Assembly: GCF_030656345.1 (NCBI RefSeq)
Contig: NZ_JAUSNR010000010.1
Location: 248,001-312,000 of the forward strand
DNA from: Pseudotabrizicola sp.
GTDB lineage: Bacteria > Pseudomonadota > Alphaproteobacteria > Rhodobacterales > Rhodobacteraceae
Direction of reading: 5' to 3'
DNA: 64,000 nucleotides
The notes beneath the pieces were generated by a model. That model ran no database searches. It saw only the letters and a list, made by a program, of their open reading frames with translations, and was not told where the DNA came from. Each line of letters begins with the position of its first letter. Position 1 is the first letter of the stretch. Position numbers and translations under genes: made by a program. Below, one piece after another: positions 54,655-63,684 of this stretch.

Positions 54655-56064
54655 TCAGCCGCGCAGAACCGCGCCGGGGTTCATGATGCCCGCAGGGTCC
54701 AGCGCCGATTTGATCGCCCGCATCGCCGCCAGCTTGGCCGGATCGCCATAGCGTTCCAGATCGCCGACCTTCAGCCGCCCGATGCCATGCTCGGCGCTGA
54801 CCGACCCGCCCAGATCATGCACGATGTCATGCACGCAGGCCTTCACCGCGTCGCGCTGGTGGTCGTGGTCGTGGCGGCTGCGGCCCGGAACCGGGAAGAC
54901 ATTATAGTGCAGGTTGCCGTCCCCCAAATGGCCGAAGCAATTGATCCGCCAGTCGCCAAACGCCGCAAGTGCTGCCCCCGCACGCGGGATAAAGCCGGGG
55001 ATTTCCGACAAAGGCAGGCTGATGTCATGGCTCGACACCGCCCCGATGCGGCGGTTGCCTTCGGGGATGCTCTCGCGGATGCGCCACAACCCTGCCGCCT
55101 GTGCGTCTGACGTGGCAATCACCCCGTCCAGCACCAGATTCGCCTCTGCTGCCTGCGCGTACAGGCCAGCCATCGCCTCTTCCGGGGCCACGCCCTGCGG
55201 CAGACCCAGCTCGACAAGCACCGACCACTCCGGCAAGGGCTGCAGGGGCACCGTCACCTCCGGCATGGTTTCGGCCAGAAAGTCATAGCCCATCCGGTGG
55301 ATCAGCTCGAAGGCCGAGATCAGACCCGCCAGCTCGCCTTCGGCCAGTGCCAGCAGGTCGAGCGCCGCGCGTGGGCTGGGCACCGCCAGCAGCGCCACAA
55401 CGGTGGCTGCGGGCTTGGGGAACAGTCGCAGGCTGGCGGCGGTGATCACGCCCAGCGTGCCTTCGGACCCGATCAGCAGGTGGCGCAGGTCATAGCCGGT
55501 GTTGTCCTTGCGCAGCCGCCTCAGCCCGTTGAAGATGCTGCCATCGGGCAGCACCGCCTCCAGCCCCAGACACAGATCGCGCGTGTTGCCATAGCGCAGC
55601 ACATTCACGCCCCCCGCATTCGCCGCCAGATTGCCACCGATCCGGGCCGACCCCTCAGACGCCAGCGAGAGCGGGAACAGCCGGTCGATCCGCCCGGCTT
55701 CGGCCTGCACATCGGCCAGGATCATCCCTGCCTCGACCACCAGCACATTTTCGTCCGGCCATGCCCCGCGCAGCCGCGTCATCCGCTCCAGCGACAGGAT
55801 CAGCGGTGCTGGGCCCTGCGGCATCACCTGACCGCCCACCAGCCCGGTGCCGCCGCCCATCGGGATGATGCCGGTGCGGGCCTGCCCGCAGGCGCGGACC
55901 ACAGCCGCCACCTCGGCGGTTGAACGGGGACAAGCCACCGCCCCCGCCTGCCCGCGCCACCGCCCGCGCGGTTCTTCCACATCATGCGGAGCCACAGCGC
56001 GCAGCAGGCCCGGATGGGCGCCGTCCAAGGCAGAGAGCAGGTCGGGGGTGCAGGCGTTCAGCAT
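54655..56064 (-). CDS. FAD-linked 2-hydroxyacid dehydrogenase (GlcD/D2HGDH-like)
   Basis: A 469-residue flavoprotein of the VAO family. IIPMGGGTGLVGGQVMP, LFPLSLASEGSARIGGNLAANAGGV and LIGSEGTLGVIT form the PCMH-type FAD domain; the C-terminal part has INCFGHLGDGNLHYN and SAEHGIGRLK, with metal and substrate residues. Candidates are D-2-hydroxyglutarate, D-lactate or glycolate dehydrogenase. No glcE/glcF partners are nearby, which favours a single-subunit D-2-hydroxyglutarate-type enzyme. AAGGAG precedes the ATG at 56064. Confidence 0.9.
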   Translation of the reverse strand: MLNACTPDLLSALDGAHPGLLRAVAPHDVEEPRGRWRGQAGAVACPRSTAEVAAVVRACGQARTGIIPMGGGTGLVGGQVMPQGPAPLILSLERMTRLRGAWPDENVLVVEAGMILADVQAEAGRIDRLFPLSLASEGSARIGGNLAANAGGVNVLRYGNTRDLCLGLEAVLPDGSIFNGLRRLRKDNTGYDLRHLLIGSEGTLGVITAASLRLFPKPAATVVALLAVPSPRAALDLLALAEGELAGLISAFELIHRMGYDFLAETMPEVTVPLQPLPEWSVLVELGLPQGVAPEEAMAGLYAQAAEANLVLDGVIATSDAQAAGLWRIRESIPEGNRRIGAVSSHDISLPLSEIPGFIPRAGAALAAFGDWRINCFGHLGDGNLHYNVFPVPGRSRHDHDHQRDAVKACVHDIVHDLGGSVSAEHGIGRLKVGDLERYGDPAKLAAMRAIKSALDPAGIMNPGAVLRG

Positions 56065-56168
56065 GGGCGGCTCCTTTTTCCCCCGCTTTACGCCAGCAAA
56101 GGCACCAAGAAAACCCACGCTTGCCGCCCGCCTGCCGTCATCACGGCAGCGAGCCGCGAAGAGGCCCG

Positions 56169-56999
56169 TCAGTTGATGCCTTCCGGCAGCAGCACCATGA
56201 TTGTCGGCCGCCCCGGCAGGTTGCGCAGCGAGACATCCAGCGACGGCATGCCCGTCTCCACCACGTCAAATTCCGTCTGCATATTGTCGAGGAACACCCG
56301 CAAGGACGCGCCCGAAAACCAGTGCATCGGAATCACGATCGAAGACCGCAGGCGCTTCACCACCTCGGCCATTTCCGACACCGCCATGGTCAACCCGCCA
56401 TCGACCGGCACCATCACCACATCCAGCCGCCCGATGCTGGCATATTGCGCCTCATCCGGCGCGTGGTGCAGGTGACCCAGATGGCCGATGCACAGGCCCC
56501 CGGCCTCGAACACGAAAATTGAATTGCCATCCTTGCGCGCCCCGTCGCCCCAACGCGAGCGCACATCGGTGGGCACATTGCGCACCAGCATCGCCCCCAG
56601 ATCCAGCTCGTGCTGCGCTGGTCCTGCCTCATCCGCCCAGCCCTGCAGCACATGCGGGATGCGCGGGTCGGGGTTGGCGGTCCAATGGGTGGAATGGGCG
56701 TTGTTCATCGTCACCACATCGGGCACCCAGTCGCGCATGCCGGTGTAGCCGGTAAAATCAGTCACCGCCGTTGTGCCGCCCGAGGCGATGGCAAAACTGG
56801 CATGATCGATGAAATGGATGCGGACCTGATCCTGCGCCAGATCGCTGGCAAAACTGGCGGGCATCACACGGGCAATGCCCTGCGCGACGGCAAAGCAGTG
56901 CGAAGGGATGCGTTCTTGCGCAGCCGGGATGCGCTCTTGTGCGGGCGCGGGCGTGCCGCAGACAGCAAGCAACAGGGCGGGCAGGATCGACAGACGCAT
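56169..56999 (-). CDS. Exported metallo-beta-lactamase-fold hydrolase
   Basis: A 276-residue protein with a signal peptide ending near TPAPA-QE (about 20). The MBL domain (UlaG-like) shows FIDHASFAIASGG, VTMNNAHSTHWT as the metal-site variant, IGHLGHLHHAP and VIPMHWF. The canonical His-x-His-x-Asp-His motif is replaced by NNAHSTHW, so metal binding may differ. Directly after the signal peptide a seven-residue unit (AQERIP plus one) is repeated, matching a 21-bp tandem duplication. Confidence 0.82.
   Translation of the reverse strand: MRLSILPALLLAVCGTPAPAQERIPAAQERIPSHCFAVAQGIARVMPASFASDLAQDQVRIHFIDHASFAIASGGTTAVTDFTGYTGMRDWVPDVVTMNNAHSTHWTANPDPRIPHVLQGWADEAGPAQHELDLGAMLVRNVPTDVRSRWGDGARKDGNSIFVFEAGGLCIGHLGHLHHAPDEAQYASIGRLDVVMVPVDGGLTMAVSEMAEVVKRLRSSIVIPMHWFSGASLRVFLDNMQTEFDVVETGMPSLDVSLRNLPGRPTIMVLLPEGIN
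56905..56946. repeat. 21-bp tandem duplication inside the MBL gene
   Basis: Two adjacent 21-base units (56905-56925 and 56926-56946) differ at four positions. They encode two copies of a seven-residue segment straddling the predicted signal peptidase site. Confidence 0.8.
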
Positions 57000-57082
57000 C
57001 AGGCACCTCCGGGTTGAACCTGAAAGGTAGCACGGCTTTCCTATGGGTCAGCCATGAAGGCCGATCACGCTTGCGTCAGCGG

Positions 57083-57667
57083 TCAGCCCACATCGGTACG
57101 GCCGCGCCGGTCAGCGCGCAGTGCCGAATACAGCACATGATTGCGCCAGCGCCCGTTGATCTGAAGATAGCTTTGCGCCACACCTTCATATTTGAAGCCG
57201 GTCTTTTCCAGCACCCCGCGGCTGGCGGCGTTTTCCGGCAGGCAGGCGGCCTCTACCCGGCTCAGGTCCAGCGTTGCAAAGGCGTGGTGCACCACCGACA
57301 GGATGGCTTCGCGCATATAGCCCCGGCGGCTGAACGGCTCGCCCACCCAATAGCCGATGGTACCGCATTGCGCCGGGCCGCGCCTTATGTTGTCCAGCGT
57401 GATCGCGCCCAGCAGTTGCTGATCCTGCCGCCGGATCAGCAGGAACGGCACCGCCGTGCCCTGCGCCTCGGCCCGCTGCGCCCAGTAGACCCGGTTGGTA
57501 AACGACCGCCGCGACAGATGGTCGGCAGACCAGACCGGCTCCCATGGGGTGAGAAACCCCGCACTGCTTTCGCGCAGTTCCGCCCAGGCCCGCCAGTCAC
57601 CATGCACGGGCAGGCGCAGGGTCATGCGCTCTGTCTCCAGCTTGGGGCGACGGCGGAAGGGCAGCAT
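57083..57667 (-). CDS. GNAT-family N-acetyltransferase (RimJ/RimL-like)
   Basis: A 194-residue acetyltransferase. LETERMTLRLPVHGDW is the usual RimJ/L start, IGYWVGEPFSRRGYMREAI contains the acetyl-CoA-binding loop and ENAASRGVLEKTGFKYEG the C-terminal motif. RimJ-like enzymes modify ribosomal protein N-termini, but many act elsewhere. Its start shares one base with the M16 peptidase stop. Confidence 0.9.
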   Translation of the reverse strand: MLPFRRRPKLETERMTLRLPVHGDWRAWAELRESSAGFLTPWEPVWSADHLSRRSFTNRVYWAQRAEAQGTAVPFLLIRRQDQQLLGAITLDNIRRGPAQCGTIGYWVGEPFSRRGYMREAILSVVHHAFATLDLSRVEAACLPENAASRGVLEKTGFKYEGVAQSYLQINGRWRNHVLYSALRADRRGRTDVG

Positions 57668-58926
57668 CAGGCGGCAAGCCGGTCGCGGATGCTGGCCAGT
57701 CCGGGGGCCTTGGCCACCGGGCCATACATCGCCAGCGCGGTTTTGGCACCCGCAAGTTCACCGGCAAAGCGGCGCACATCGGCCATGTTCACGGCATCGA
57801 TCCGCGCCACCGCCTCTTCCGGTGTCGGCACCCGGCCCCAGACTGCCAGCAACCGCGCATTGCGCTCGGCCCGGTTCGACGGGCTTTCCAGCCCCATCAG
57901 CAGCCCGGCCTTCAACTGCGCACGGGCGCGGGCGACCTCGGCCTCGGTCATGTCATCTGCGGCGCGTTTCATTTCGTCCACCGTCAACTGGGTCAGCGCC
58001 GCGATTTCTTCCTTCGACGTACCGGCATAGATCGTGATCGACCCCGTATCCTCATAGGCCCCGGATTGCGCGAAGATCGAATAGCACAGGCCGCGCTCCT
58101 CACGGATCTTCTGGAACAGGCGAGAGGACATGCCGCCGCCCATCGTCATCGCGTACACCTGCGCAGTGTAGACATCAGGGTGGCGATAGCCCGGCGCTTC
58201 CAGCGACAGGGCGAAGTGTACCTGTTCGAGCTTTTTCACCTCGCGCCTCTCGCCGCCAATGAATGCGGCGGGTTCCACCACGCTCAAACCACGCGCGGAC
58301 AGATGGCCGAAAATCTCCCGCGCCTGATGCACAATCGCTTCGTGGTCCACCCCGCCCGAGGCCGACAGGATCATCTGATCGGGCGCATAATGCTGGCCGA
58401 CAAAGCCGCGCAGATCGTCGGCGGTAAAGCTGCTGACCCGCTCGGTCGGGCCAAGAATGGTGCGGCCAAACGGCTGGTCGGGATAGCTTACTTCCTGCAA
58501 CCAGTCGAAGATGATGTCATCGGGCGTGTCCAGCGACTGCCCGATTTCCTGCAGGATCACATGACGTTCGGTTTCAATCTCTTTCGGATCGAACACCGGA
58601 TTCAGCACGATGTCGGAAATCACATCCAGCGCCAGCGGCACATCGGCGACCAGACAGCGGGCGTAATAGGCGGTCATTTCCTTGGAGGTATAGGCGTTGA
58701 TATAGCCGCCCACATCCTCGATCTCTTCGGCAATCTGCAGGGATGTGCGCTTTGCCGTGCCCTTGAACGCCATATGTTCCAGAAAATGTGCAATGCCGTT
58801 CTGGGCGGCGGCCTCGTGCCGCCCGCCTGCCATCACCCAGACGCCCACAGAGGCCGATTGCAGCCCCGGCATATGTTCGGTGACGATCTTCAGGCCATTG
58901 GGCAGGGTCGAGATTTGCAGGCTCAA
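57667..58926 (-). CDS. M16-family zinc peptidase (processing-peptidase-like)
   Basis: A 419-residue protein of the mitochondrial-processing-peptidase-like M16B family. The inverted zinc motif HFLEH (47-51) with distal Glu in ERHVILQEIGQS is intact, and GGGMSSRLFQKIREERGLCYS is the conserved C-terminal block. It probably degrades or matures peptides in the cytoplasm. The start overlaps the thrC stop (ATGA). The thrC-M16 pair is common in alphaproteobacteria. Confidence 0.94.
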   Translation of the reverse strand: MSLQISTLPNGLKIVTEHMPGLQSASVGVWVMAGGRHEAAAQNGIAHFLEHMAFKGTAKRTSLQIAEEIEDVGGYINAYTSKEMTAYYARCLVADVPLALDVISDIVLNPVFDPKEIETERHVILQEIGQSLDTPDDIIFDWLQEVSYPDQPFGRTILGPTERVSSFTADDLRGFVGQHYAPDQMILSASGGVDHEAIVHQAREIFGHLSARGLSVVEPAAFIGGERREVKKLEQVHFALSLEAPGYRHPDVYTAQVYAMTMGGGMSSRLFQKIREERGLCYSIFAQSGAYEDTGSITIYAGTSKEEIAALTQLTVDEMKRAADDMTEAEVARARAQLKAGLLMGLESPSNRAERNARLLAVWGRVPTPEEAVARIDAVNMADVRRFAGELAGAKTALAMYGPVAKAPGLASIRDRLAA

Positions 58927-60308
58927 GATGCGATCCTTTCGCGGATCAAAGATTGAAGACGTGCCAGATCATTGGGCACTCGGGTCAGCCGTTCGCGCCG
59001 GTCGAACAGATCGGCCATGCGGGCGGGCAAAGCGGGGCGTTCGCCAATGGCATCGAGCACCGCATCAGGGAACTTTGCCGGATGCGCGGTGGCCAGGGTG
59101 ATCATCGGCGTGCTGCCCAGATAGTCATTCGCAACCTTCACGCCAACGGCGGAATGCGGGCAAAGCACTTCGCCGGTGCGCACATATTCGCGGGTGATGG
59201 TGGCTGTGGTCTCATCTTCGGAACAGCGGCCCGAGGCGAAGGTGTCGCGCAGGGATTGCAGCGCGCCCTGCGAAATGTGGAAACCGCCGGATTTCAACTC
59301 TTCCATCAGCTGGGCCACGGCCTTCCCGTCGCGGCCATACGCATCGAACAACGCGCGTTCAAAGTTGGAGCTGACCTGAATATCCATCGACGGGCTGAGC
59401 GAGGGTTTCACGCCGTCTTTGGTGTAATCGCCCGAGGTCAGCGCGCGGTGCAGGATGTCGTTGTGGTTGGTGGCGATCACCAGACGCTCAATCGGCAGCC
59501 CCATCTTGCGGGCGATATAGCCCGCAAAGATATCGCCAAAATTCCCGGTGGGCACGGTAAAGCTGACCGCGCGATGCGGTGCACCAAGCGATACGGCAGA
59601 GAAGAAGTAATACACCACCTGTGCCAGAACCCGCGCCCAGTTGATGCTGTTCACCCCGGCCAGCCGCACGCCATCGCGGAAGGCGAAATCGTTGAACATA
59701 TCCTTCACGCGGGCCTGACAATCATCAAAATCGCCATCCATGGCGAGGGCATGCACGTTCAGCTCCGACGCCGTGGTCATCTGGCGGCGCTGTACCTCTG
59801 ACACCCGGCCATGCGGGTACAGGATGAACAGATCCACATTCGCCAGCCCCCGGAACGCCTCCATCGCCGCCGAGCCGGTATCGCCGCTGGTGGCCCCCAC
59901 GATGGTGATCCGCTCGCCGGTTTTTGCCAAGGCGGCCTGCATCATCTGGCCGATCAGCTGCATGGCGAAATCCTTGAACGCCAGCGTCGGGCCGTGAAAC
60001 AGCTCCAGCAGGAAATGGTTCGGTCCCAGCTGCACCAAGGGCGCGCGGGCCAGATGGCCAAAGGGTTTGTAGGCCGCCGTCAGCAACCCACGAAATTCGT
60101 CAGCCGTGAAAGTGTCGCCCAGAAACGGGTGCATGACCCGGAACGCGATTTCTTCATAGCTGAGACCCGCCAGCGCCGCGATCTCATCCTGCGTCATCAC
60201 CGGAATGGTTTCGGGCACATACAGCCCGCCATCGCGGGCAAGGCCGGTCATCATCGCCTCGCCAAAGCCAAGAACCGGGGCGGTGCCGCGCGTAGAGATG
60301 TATTTCAT
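58923..60308 (-). CDS. thrC: Threonine synthase
   Basis: Converts O-phosphohomoserine to threonine with PLP. The 461-residue protein starts MKYISTRGTAP; the PLP lysine lies in FHGPTLAFKDFAMQ, the phosphate loop in VGATSGDTGSAAMEA, and VPTGNFGDIFAGYIARKMG is the next conserved part. I chose the ATG at 60308 because the family begins there; the open frame extends upstream into surf1. It is 14 bases from surf1. Confidence 0.96.
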   Translation of the reverse strand: MKYISTRGTAPVLGFGEAMMTGLARDGGLYVPETIPVMTQDEIAALAGLSYEEIAFRVMHPFLGDTFTADEFRGLLTAAYKPFGHLARAPLVQLGPNHFLLELFHGPTLAFKDFAMQLIGQMMQAALAKTGERITIVGATSGDTGSAAMEAFRGLANVDLFILYPHGRVSEVQRRQMTTASELNVHALAMDGDFDDCQARVKDMFNDFAFRDGVRLAGVNSINWARVLAQVVYYFFSAVSLGAPHRAVSFTVPTGNFGDIFAGYIARKMGLPIERLVIATNHNDILHRALTSGDYTKDGVKPSLSPSMDIQVSSNFERALFDAYGRDGKAVAQLMEELKSGGFHISQGALQSLRDTFASGRCSEDETTATITREYVRTGEVLCPHSAVGVKVANDYLGSTPMITLATAHPAKFPDAVLDAIGERPALPARMADLFDRRERLTRVPNDLARLQSLIRERIAS

Positions 60309-60322
60309 CACAAAGCCTGTCT

Positions 60323-61003
60323 TCAAACTGTCCTGCGCCTGATACGCCACAGAAGATACGCTGTCATCCCCAACCACACCACCGCCAGCCCGAACCATTG
60401 CACGGCATAGCCCAGATGGTTGTTCGGAATGCCCGAAATATCGACCGGCATCGGCTCGATCCCCGGCGCGGTGGGGGCGCGGGCGACGATCAGCAGCCGT
60501 TCGGTCTTCAGGGCTGCCGCCATAGCGGGCACGTCGCGGGCGAACCACAACCCGGTGGTGGCATCTGGCGGCGGGGTAAAGCTGTCCACCTCATCGGGCC
60601 AGTGCAGATTGCCGGTGACTGTCGTCGCATCCGCGCCGCGCGCGGCGGCGCGGTCACCCTCGCGCACAAAGCCCCGGTCCACCAGCACGCGGCGGTCCCC
60701 GGACTCGAACACCCCGATCACCCGCACGCCCGCCCCGATCTCGCGGCGGCTGACCAGCACATCGAGCGATTCCCCGGTAAAGCTGCCGCTGGCGGTGACC
60801 GGCAGATAGCGGTCACCCTCCAGGTCGGGTGCGGCGGGCAGGGCCACCGGATCAGCCACGATCCGCGCCGCGATATCGGCCAGAACAGCCTCTTTCCACG
60901 CCAGCCGGTCCAGCTGCCACAGGCCCAGCCCGATCAGAACCGCCGCCCCGATCAGGCCGAACAACAACGGGATTATCATACGGCGCGGCGCTTGGGTGGT
61001 CAT
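60323..61003 (-). CDS. surf1: SURF1-family cytochrome oxidase assembly protein
   Basis: A 226-residue inner-membrane protein with helices at about 9-27 and 203-221 flanking a periplasmic domain. LIGLGLWQLDRLAWKEA, VLVDRGFVREGDR and NNHLGYAVQWFGLA are SURF1 signatures. It helps insert haem a into subunit I of cytochrome oxidase. It follows ctaE in the cta operon. Confidence 0.95.
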   Translation of the reverse strand: MTTQAPRRMIIPLLFGLIGAAVLIGLGLWQLDRLAWKEAVLADIAARIVADPVALPAAPDLEGDRYLPVTASGSFTGESLDVLVSRREIGAGVRVIGVFESGDRRVLVDRGFVREGDRAAARGADATTVTGNLHWPDEVDSFTPPPDATTGLWFARDVPAMAAALKTERLLIVARAPTAPGIEPMPVDISGIPNNHLGYAVQWFGLAVVWLGMTAYLLWRIRRRTV

Positions 61004-61026
61004 CGGCGGGCGGTCTCCAAACGAAA

Positions 61027-61081
61027 GGCGCGGACCTATGGTCCGCGCCCGGTGATGCTGTCAGGGGGCCGCAAGGCCCCC
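61027..61081 (-). terminator. Two hairpins after ctaE
   Basis: A perfect 10-bp stem (GGCGCGGACC 61027-61036 with GGTCCGCGCC 61040-61049) and a GCAA-loop stem (GGGGGCC 61064-61070 with GGCCCCC 61075-61081) fill the space between ctaE and surf1. Neither has a T run, so they may stabilise the upstream mRNA or cause partial termination. Confidence 0.5.
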
Positions 61082-61088
61082 CCGGGGG

Positions 61089-61889
61089 TTACTGGCCCCA
61101 GACGTAGATCGACGCGAACAGGAACAGCCAGACCACATCGACAAAGTGCCAGTACCAGGCCGCCGCCTCGAACCCGACATGGCGTTCCGGGGTGAAATGC
61201 CCCTTCAGCGCGCGGATCAGGCAGACACCCAGAAAGATTGTGCCGACCACAACGTGAAAGCCGTGGAACCCGGTCGCCATGAAGAAGTTCGCGCCATAGA
61301 TGTTGCCGGCAAAACCAAAGGCAGCGTGGCTGTATTCGTAGATTTGCAGGATGGTGAAGAACGCGCCCAGCACAATCGCCAGAATCAGCCCGTTCACCAG
61401 ATCCTTGCGGTTGTTTTCATGCGCCAGCGCATGGTGCGCCCAGGTGGCGGCCGCGCCGGAGCACAGCAGAATCAGCGTGTTGATCAGCGGCAGGTGCCAG
61501 GGGTCAAAGGTTTCAATCCCCGCAGGCGGCCAGACGCCATCCTGAATCGGCGACAGCGGCCCCATCGGGTACATCGCGTGTTTGAAGAACGACCAGAACC
61601 ATGCCGCAAAGAACATGACTTCCGACATGATAAACATGATGAAGCCATAGCGCAGGCCGATCACCACAACCGGGGTGTGATCGCCGTCCTGGCTTTCCTT
61701 CACCACATCCGCCCACCAGGCGAACATCACATAGAGCACACCGACAAAGCCGATCAGGCCCAGCCATGGCCCCGATCCGTGCATCCACAGCACAGAGCCG
61801 AACAGCATGACAAAGGCCGCGACTGCGGCCAGAAACGGCCAGATCGACGGCGGCAGAATGTGGTAATCGTGGTTCTTGGCGTGGGCCAT
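61089..61889 (-). CDS. ctaE: Cytochrome c oxidase subunit III
   Basis: A 266-residue membrane protein with seven predicted helices. [29 protein letters not shown] with the lipid-binding Glu, [18 protein letters not shown], and [18 protein letters not shown] followed by [17 protein letters not shown] are hallmarks of aa3-type oxidase subunit III. It lies 24 bases after ctaG. Confidence 0.97.
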   Translation of the reverse strand: MAHAKNHDYHILPPSIWPFLAAVAAFVMLFGSVLWMHGSGPWLGLIGFVGVLYVMFAWWADVVKESQDGDHTPVVVIGLRYGFIMFIMSEVMFFAAWFWSFFKHAMYPMGPLSPIQDGVWPPAGIETFDPWHLPLINTLILLCSGAAATWAHHALAHENNRKDLVNGLILAIVLGAFFTILQIYEYSHAAFGFAGNIYGANFFMATGFHGFHVVVGTIFLGVCLIRALKGHFTPERHVGFEAAAWYWHFVDVVWLFLFASIYVWGQ

Positions 61890-61913
61890 GGTCGCATCCC
61901 TCGGTTCTTTTTG

Positions 61914-62483
61914 TCAGTTTACAGCGTCGGCAGGCGGAACGGCAAGGGCTGCCTGCTCTTCCGACAAGGGTGTTTCGTAAAAGGTGTAGGACAGCGTGAT
62001 CTCTTTGACGAACTTGCCTTCGCGGTCGGTCACGATGGCCGGGTCGACGAAAAAGCTGACCGGCATCTGCACGGTTTCTCCCGGTTGCAGAACCTGTTCG
62101 GTAAAGCAGAAACAGGCGATCTTGGCGAAATAGCCGCCGGCCGCATCCGGTGTCACGTTATAGCTCGCGGTGCCGGCAATCACCCGGTCGGTGGGGTTGT
62201 GCGCCTCATAAAACGCCAGCGCGTTTTCACCGATCCGCACCGTCATGGTGCGTTGCATCGGCTTGAAGTTCCACGCCATCCCGCCCGAGGTGGACCCGTC
62301 AAACCGGATCTGAATGGTCTGGTCCAGAATCGTGTCGGGTGCGGCCGAGGCCACGGCGGTGGTGCCGCCAAATCCGGTCACCCGGCAGAACCAGTCGTAG
62401 AATGGCACGGCGGCAAAGGACAGCGACGCCATCGTCACCGCCACGGCCACCAGCTTGGCTGCGGTTTTCAGCGTGTTGTTCAT
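61914..62483 (-). CDS. ctaG: Cytochrome c oxidase assembly protein CtaG (Cox11)
   Basis: A 189-residue copper chaperone for the CuB site. One N-terminal membrane helix is followed by FYDWFCRVTGFGGTT, the copper-binding segment KIACFCFTEQVLQPGE (Cys-Phe-Cys) and MPVSFFVDPAI. The start overlaps the small membrane protein gene (ATGA). Confidence 0.96.
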   Translation of the reverse strand: MNNTLKTAAKLVAVAVTMASLSFAAVPFYDWFCRVTGFGGTTAVASAAPDTILDQTIQIRFDGSTSGGMAWNFKPMQRTMTVRIGENALAFYEAHNPTDRVIAGTASYNVTPDAAGGYFAKIACFCFTEQVLQPGETVQMPVSFFVDPAIVTDREGKFVKEITLSYTFYETPLSEEQAALAVPPADAVN

Positions 62484-62680
62484 GGCTGCGTCCCCCCGGT
62501 TTGTGCAGGTACAAGTTCCGGCCGCACGGTATGGTCAAACGCCTGCATCGGATCGCCGCGCGTGACCTTCACCACGGTCAGCGCAAACACCAGCACGACA
62601 AAGGCCACCAGCGTGACCCCAAGGCCCACATTGCGCGAGAACCGGCGGCGGTGCAGGTCGTGGTCGGGGCGAAAGCTCAT
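62480..62680 (-). CDS. Small single-helix membrane protein of the cta operon
   Basis: A 66-residue protein. A basic, His/Arg-rich start (PDHDLHRRRFSRN) is followed by one membrane helix (about 18-38) and a short periplasmic tail. Genes of this size between ctaB and ctaG are common in alphaproteobacteria (CoxF-like). ATGA overlaps join it to both neighbours, so stoichiometric expression with CtaG is likely; a direct role in oxidase assembly is inferred. Confidence 0.85.
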   Translation of the reverse strand: MSFRPDHDLHRRRFSRNVGLGVTLVAFVVLVFALTVVKVTRGDPMQAFDHTVRPELVPAQTGGTQP

Positions 62681-63612
62681 GCCCAGCCCCCCAGACCGTA
62701 GACCTTCAGCAACGCCTCAACCAGAAAGGCGGCAAAATGCAGGAACAGATAGGCGAGCGAGAATTTGAACACCCGCTTTTCGACCGCATATTTGTCACCT
62801 TCGGCCTGCGCCTCGGGGCGCTTCCAGATGTCATAGGCCCCTTTCAGGAAAATCGCATTCAGCACCAAAGCCGTGGCCAGCGTGAACGGCCCGCCGATGC
62901 TGGTCAGCGCCGACCAGACAGACACCGGGGCCAGCAGCACCGTGTAAATCAGGATCTGGCGGCGGGTTTCGCGGCGGCCATGCGTCACCGTCAGCATCGG
63001 CACGCCGGCCTTGTGGTAATCTTCCTTCATGAACAGCGCGAGGGCCCAGAAATGCGGCGGGGTCCACATGAAGATCAGCCCGAACATCAGCGCCGATTCG
63101 AGCGACACGCCGCCTGTGGCGACCGCCCAGCCGATCATCGGAGGAAACGCTCCGGCCGCGCCACCGATCACGATGTTCTGCGGGGTCAGGCGTTTGAGCC
63201 ACATCGAATAGACCACGGCATAAAAGAAAATGGTAAAGGCCAGCAGCCCCGCCGCCACAAGGTTTGACGTCAGCGCCAGCATCACCACCGCGATGCCCGA
63301 CAGCGCCATACCCAGACCCAGCGCCTCACCCGCCTGCACTTTGCCGGCAGGCACCGGGCGGCTTTGGGTGCGCTTCATGATCGCGTCAATATCGGCGTCC
63401 CACCACATGTTCAGCGCGCCAGAGGCCCCTGCCCCCAAAGCGATGAACAGAATCGCGGCAAAACCCACCACAGGATGCACGCCGACCGGGGCCACCAGCA
63501 GGCCCACCAATGCGGTGAACACAACCAGCGACATCACACGCGGTTTCAGAAGCGCGACATAGTCGCCAAACTGCGCCTCTGCGCTGTCGGGGTAGGCCTG
63601 AACATCGCTCAT
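62677..63612 (-). CDS. ctaB: Protohaem IX farnesyltransferase (haem O synthase)
   Basis: A 311-residue membrane prenyltransferase with about nine helices. LLKPRVMSLVVFTALVG, the Asp-rich NMWWDADIDAIMKRTQSRP, and TPPHFWALALFMKEDYHKAGVPM are diagnostic of CyoE/CtaB. It makes haem O, the precursor of haem A, for the oxidase. AAGGA precedes the ATG; its stop overlaps the small gene (ATGA). Confidence 0.97.
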   Translation of the reverse strand: MSDVQAYPDSAEAQFGDYVALLKPRVMSLVVFTALVGLLVAPVGVHPVVGFAAILFIALGAGASGALNMWWDADIDAIMKRTQSRPVPAGKVQAGEALGLGMALSGIAVVMLALTSNLVAAGLLAFTIFFYAVVYSMWLKRLTPQNIVIGGAAGAFPPMIGWAVATGGVSLESALMFGLIFMWTPPHFWALALFMKEDYHKAGVPMLTVTHGRRETRRQILIYTVLLAPVSVWSALTSIGGPFTLATALVLNAIFLKGAYDIWKRPEAQAEGDKYAVEKRVFKFSLAYLFLHFAAFLVEALLKVYGLGGWA

Positions 63613-63634
63613 TGCATTTCCTTGGCTTAGGGAA

Positions 63635-63657
63635 ATGGCCCCGGGTCACGGGGCCAT
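63635..63657 (-). terminator. Hairpin between ctaC and ctaB
   Basis: ATGGCCCCG (63635-63643) and CGGGGCCAT (63649-63657) form a perfect 9-bp stem with a five-base loop. On the minus strand only TTTCCC follows, so it is more likely a partial terminator or mRNA-stabilising structure within the operon. Confidence 0.5.
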
Positions 63658-63684
63658 CCACATCGCTTGCCCGCTGCTACGGGC

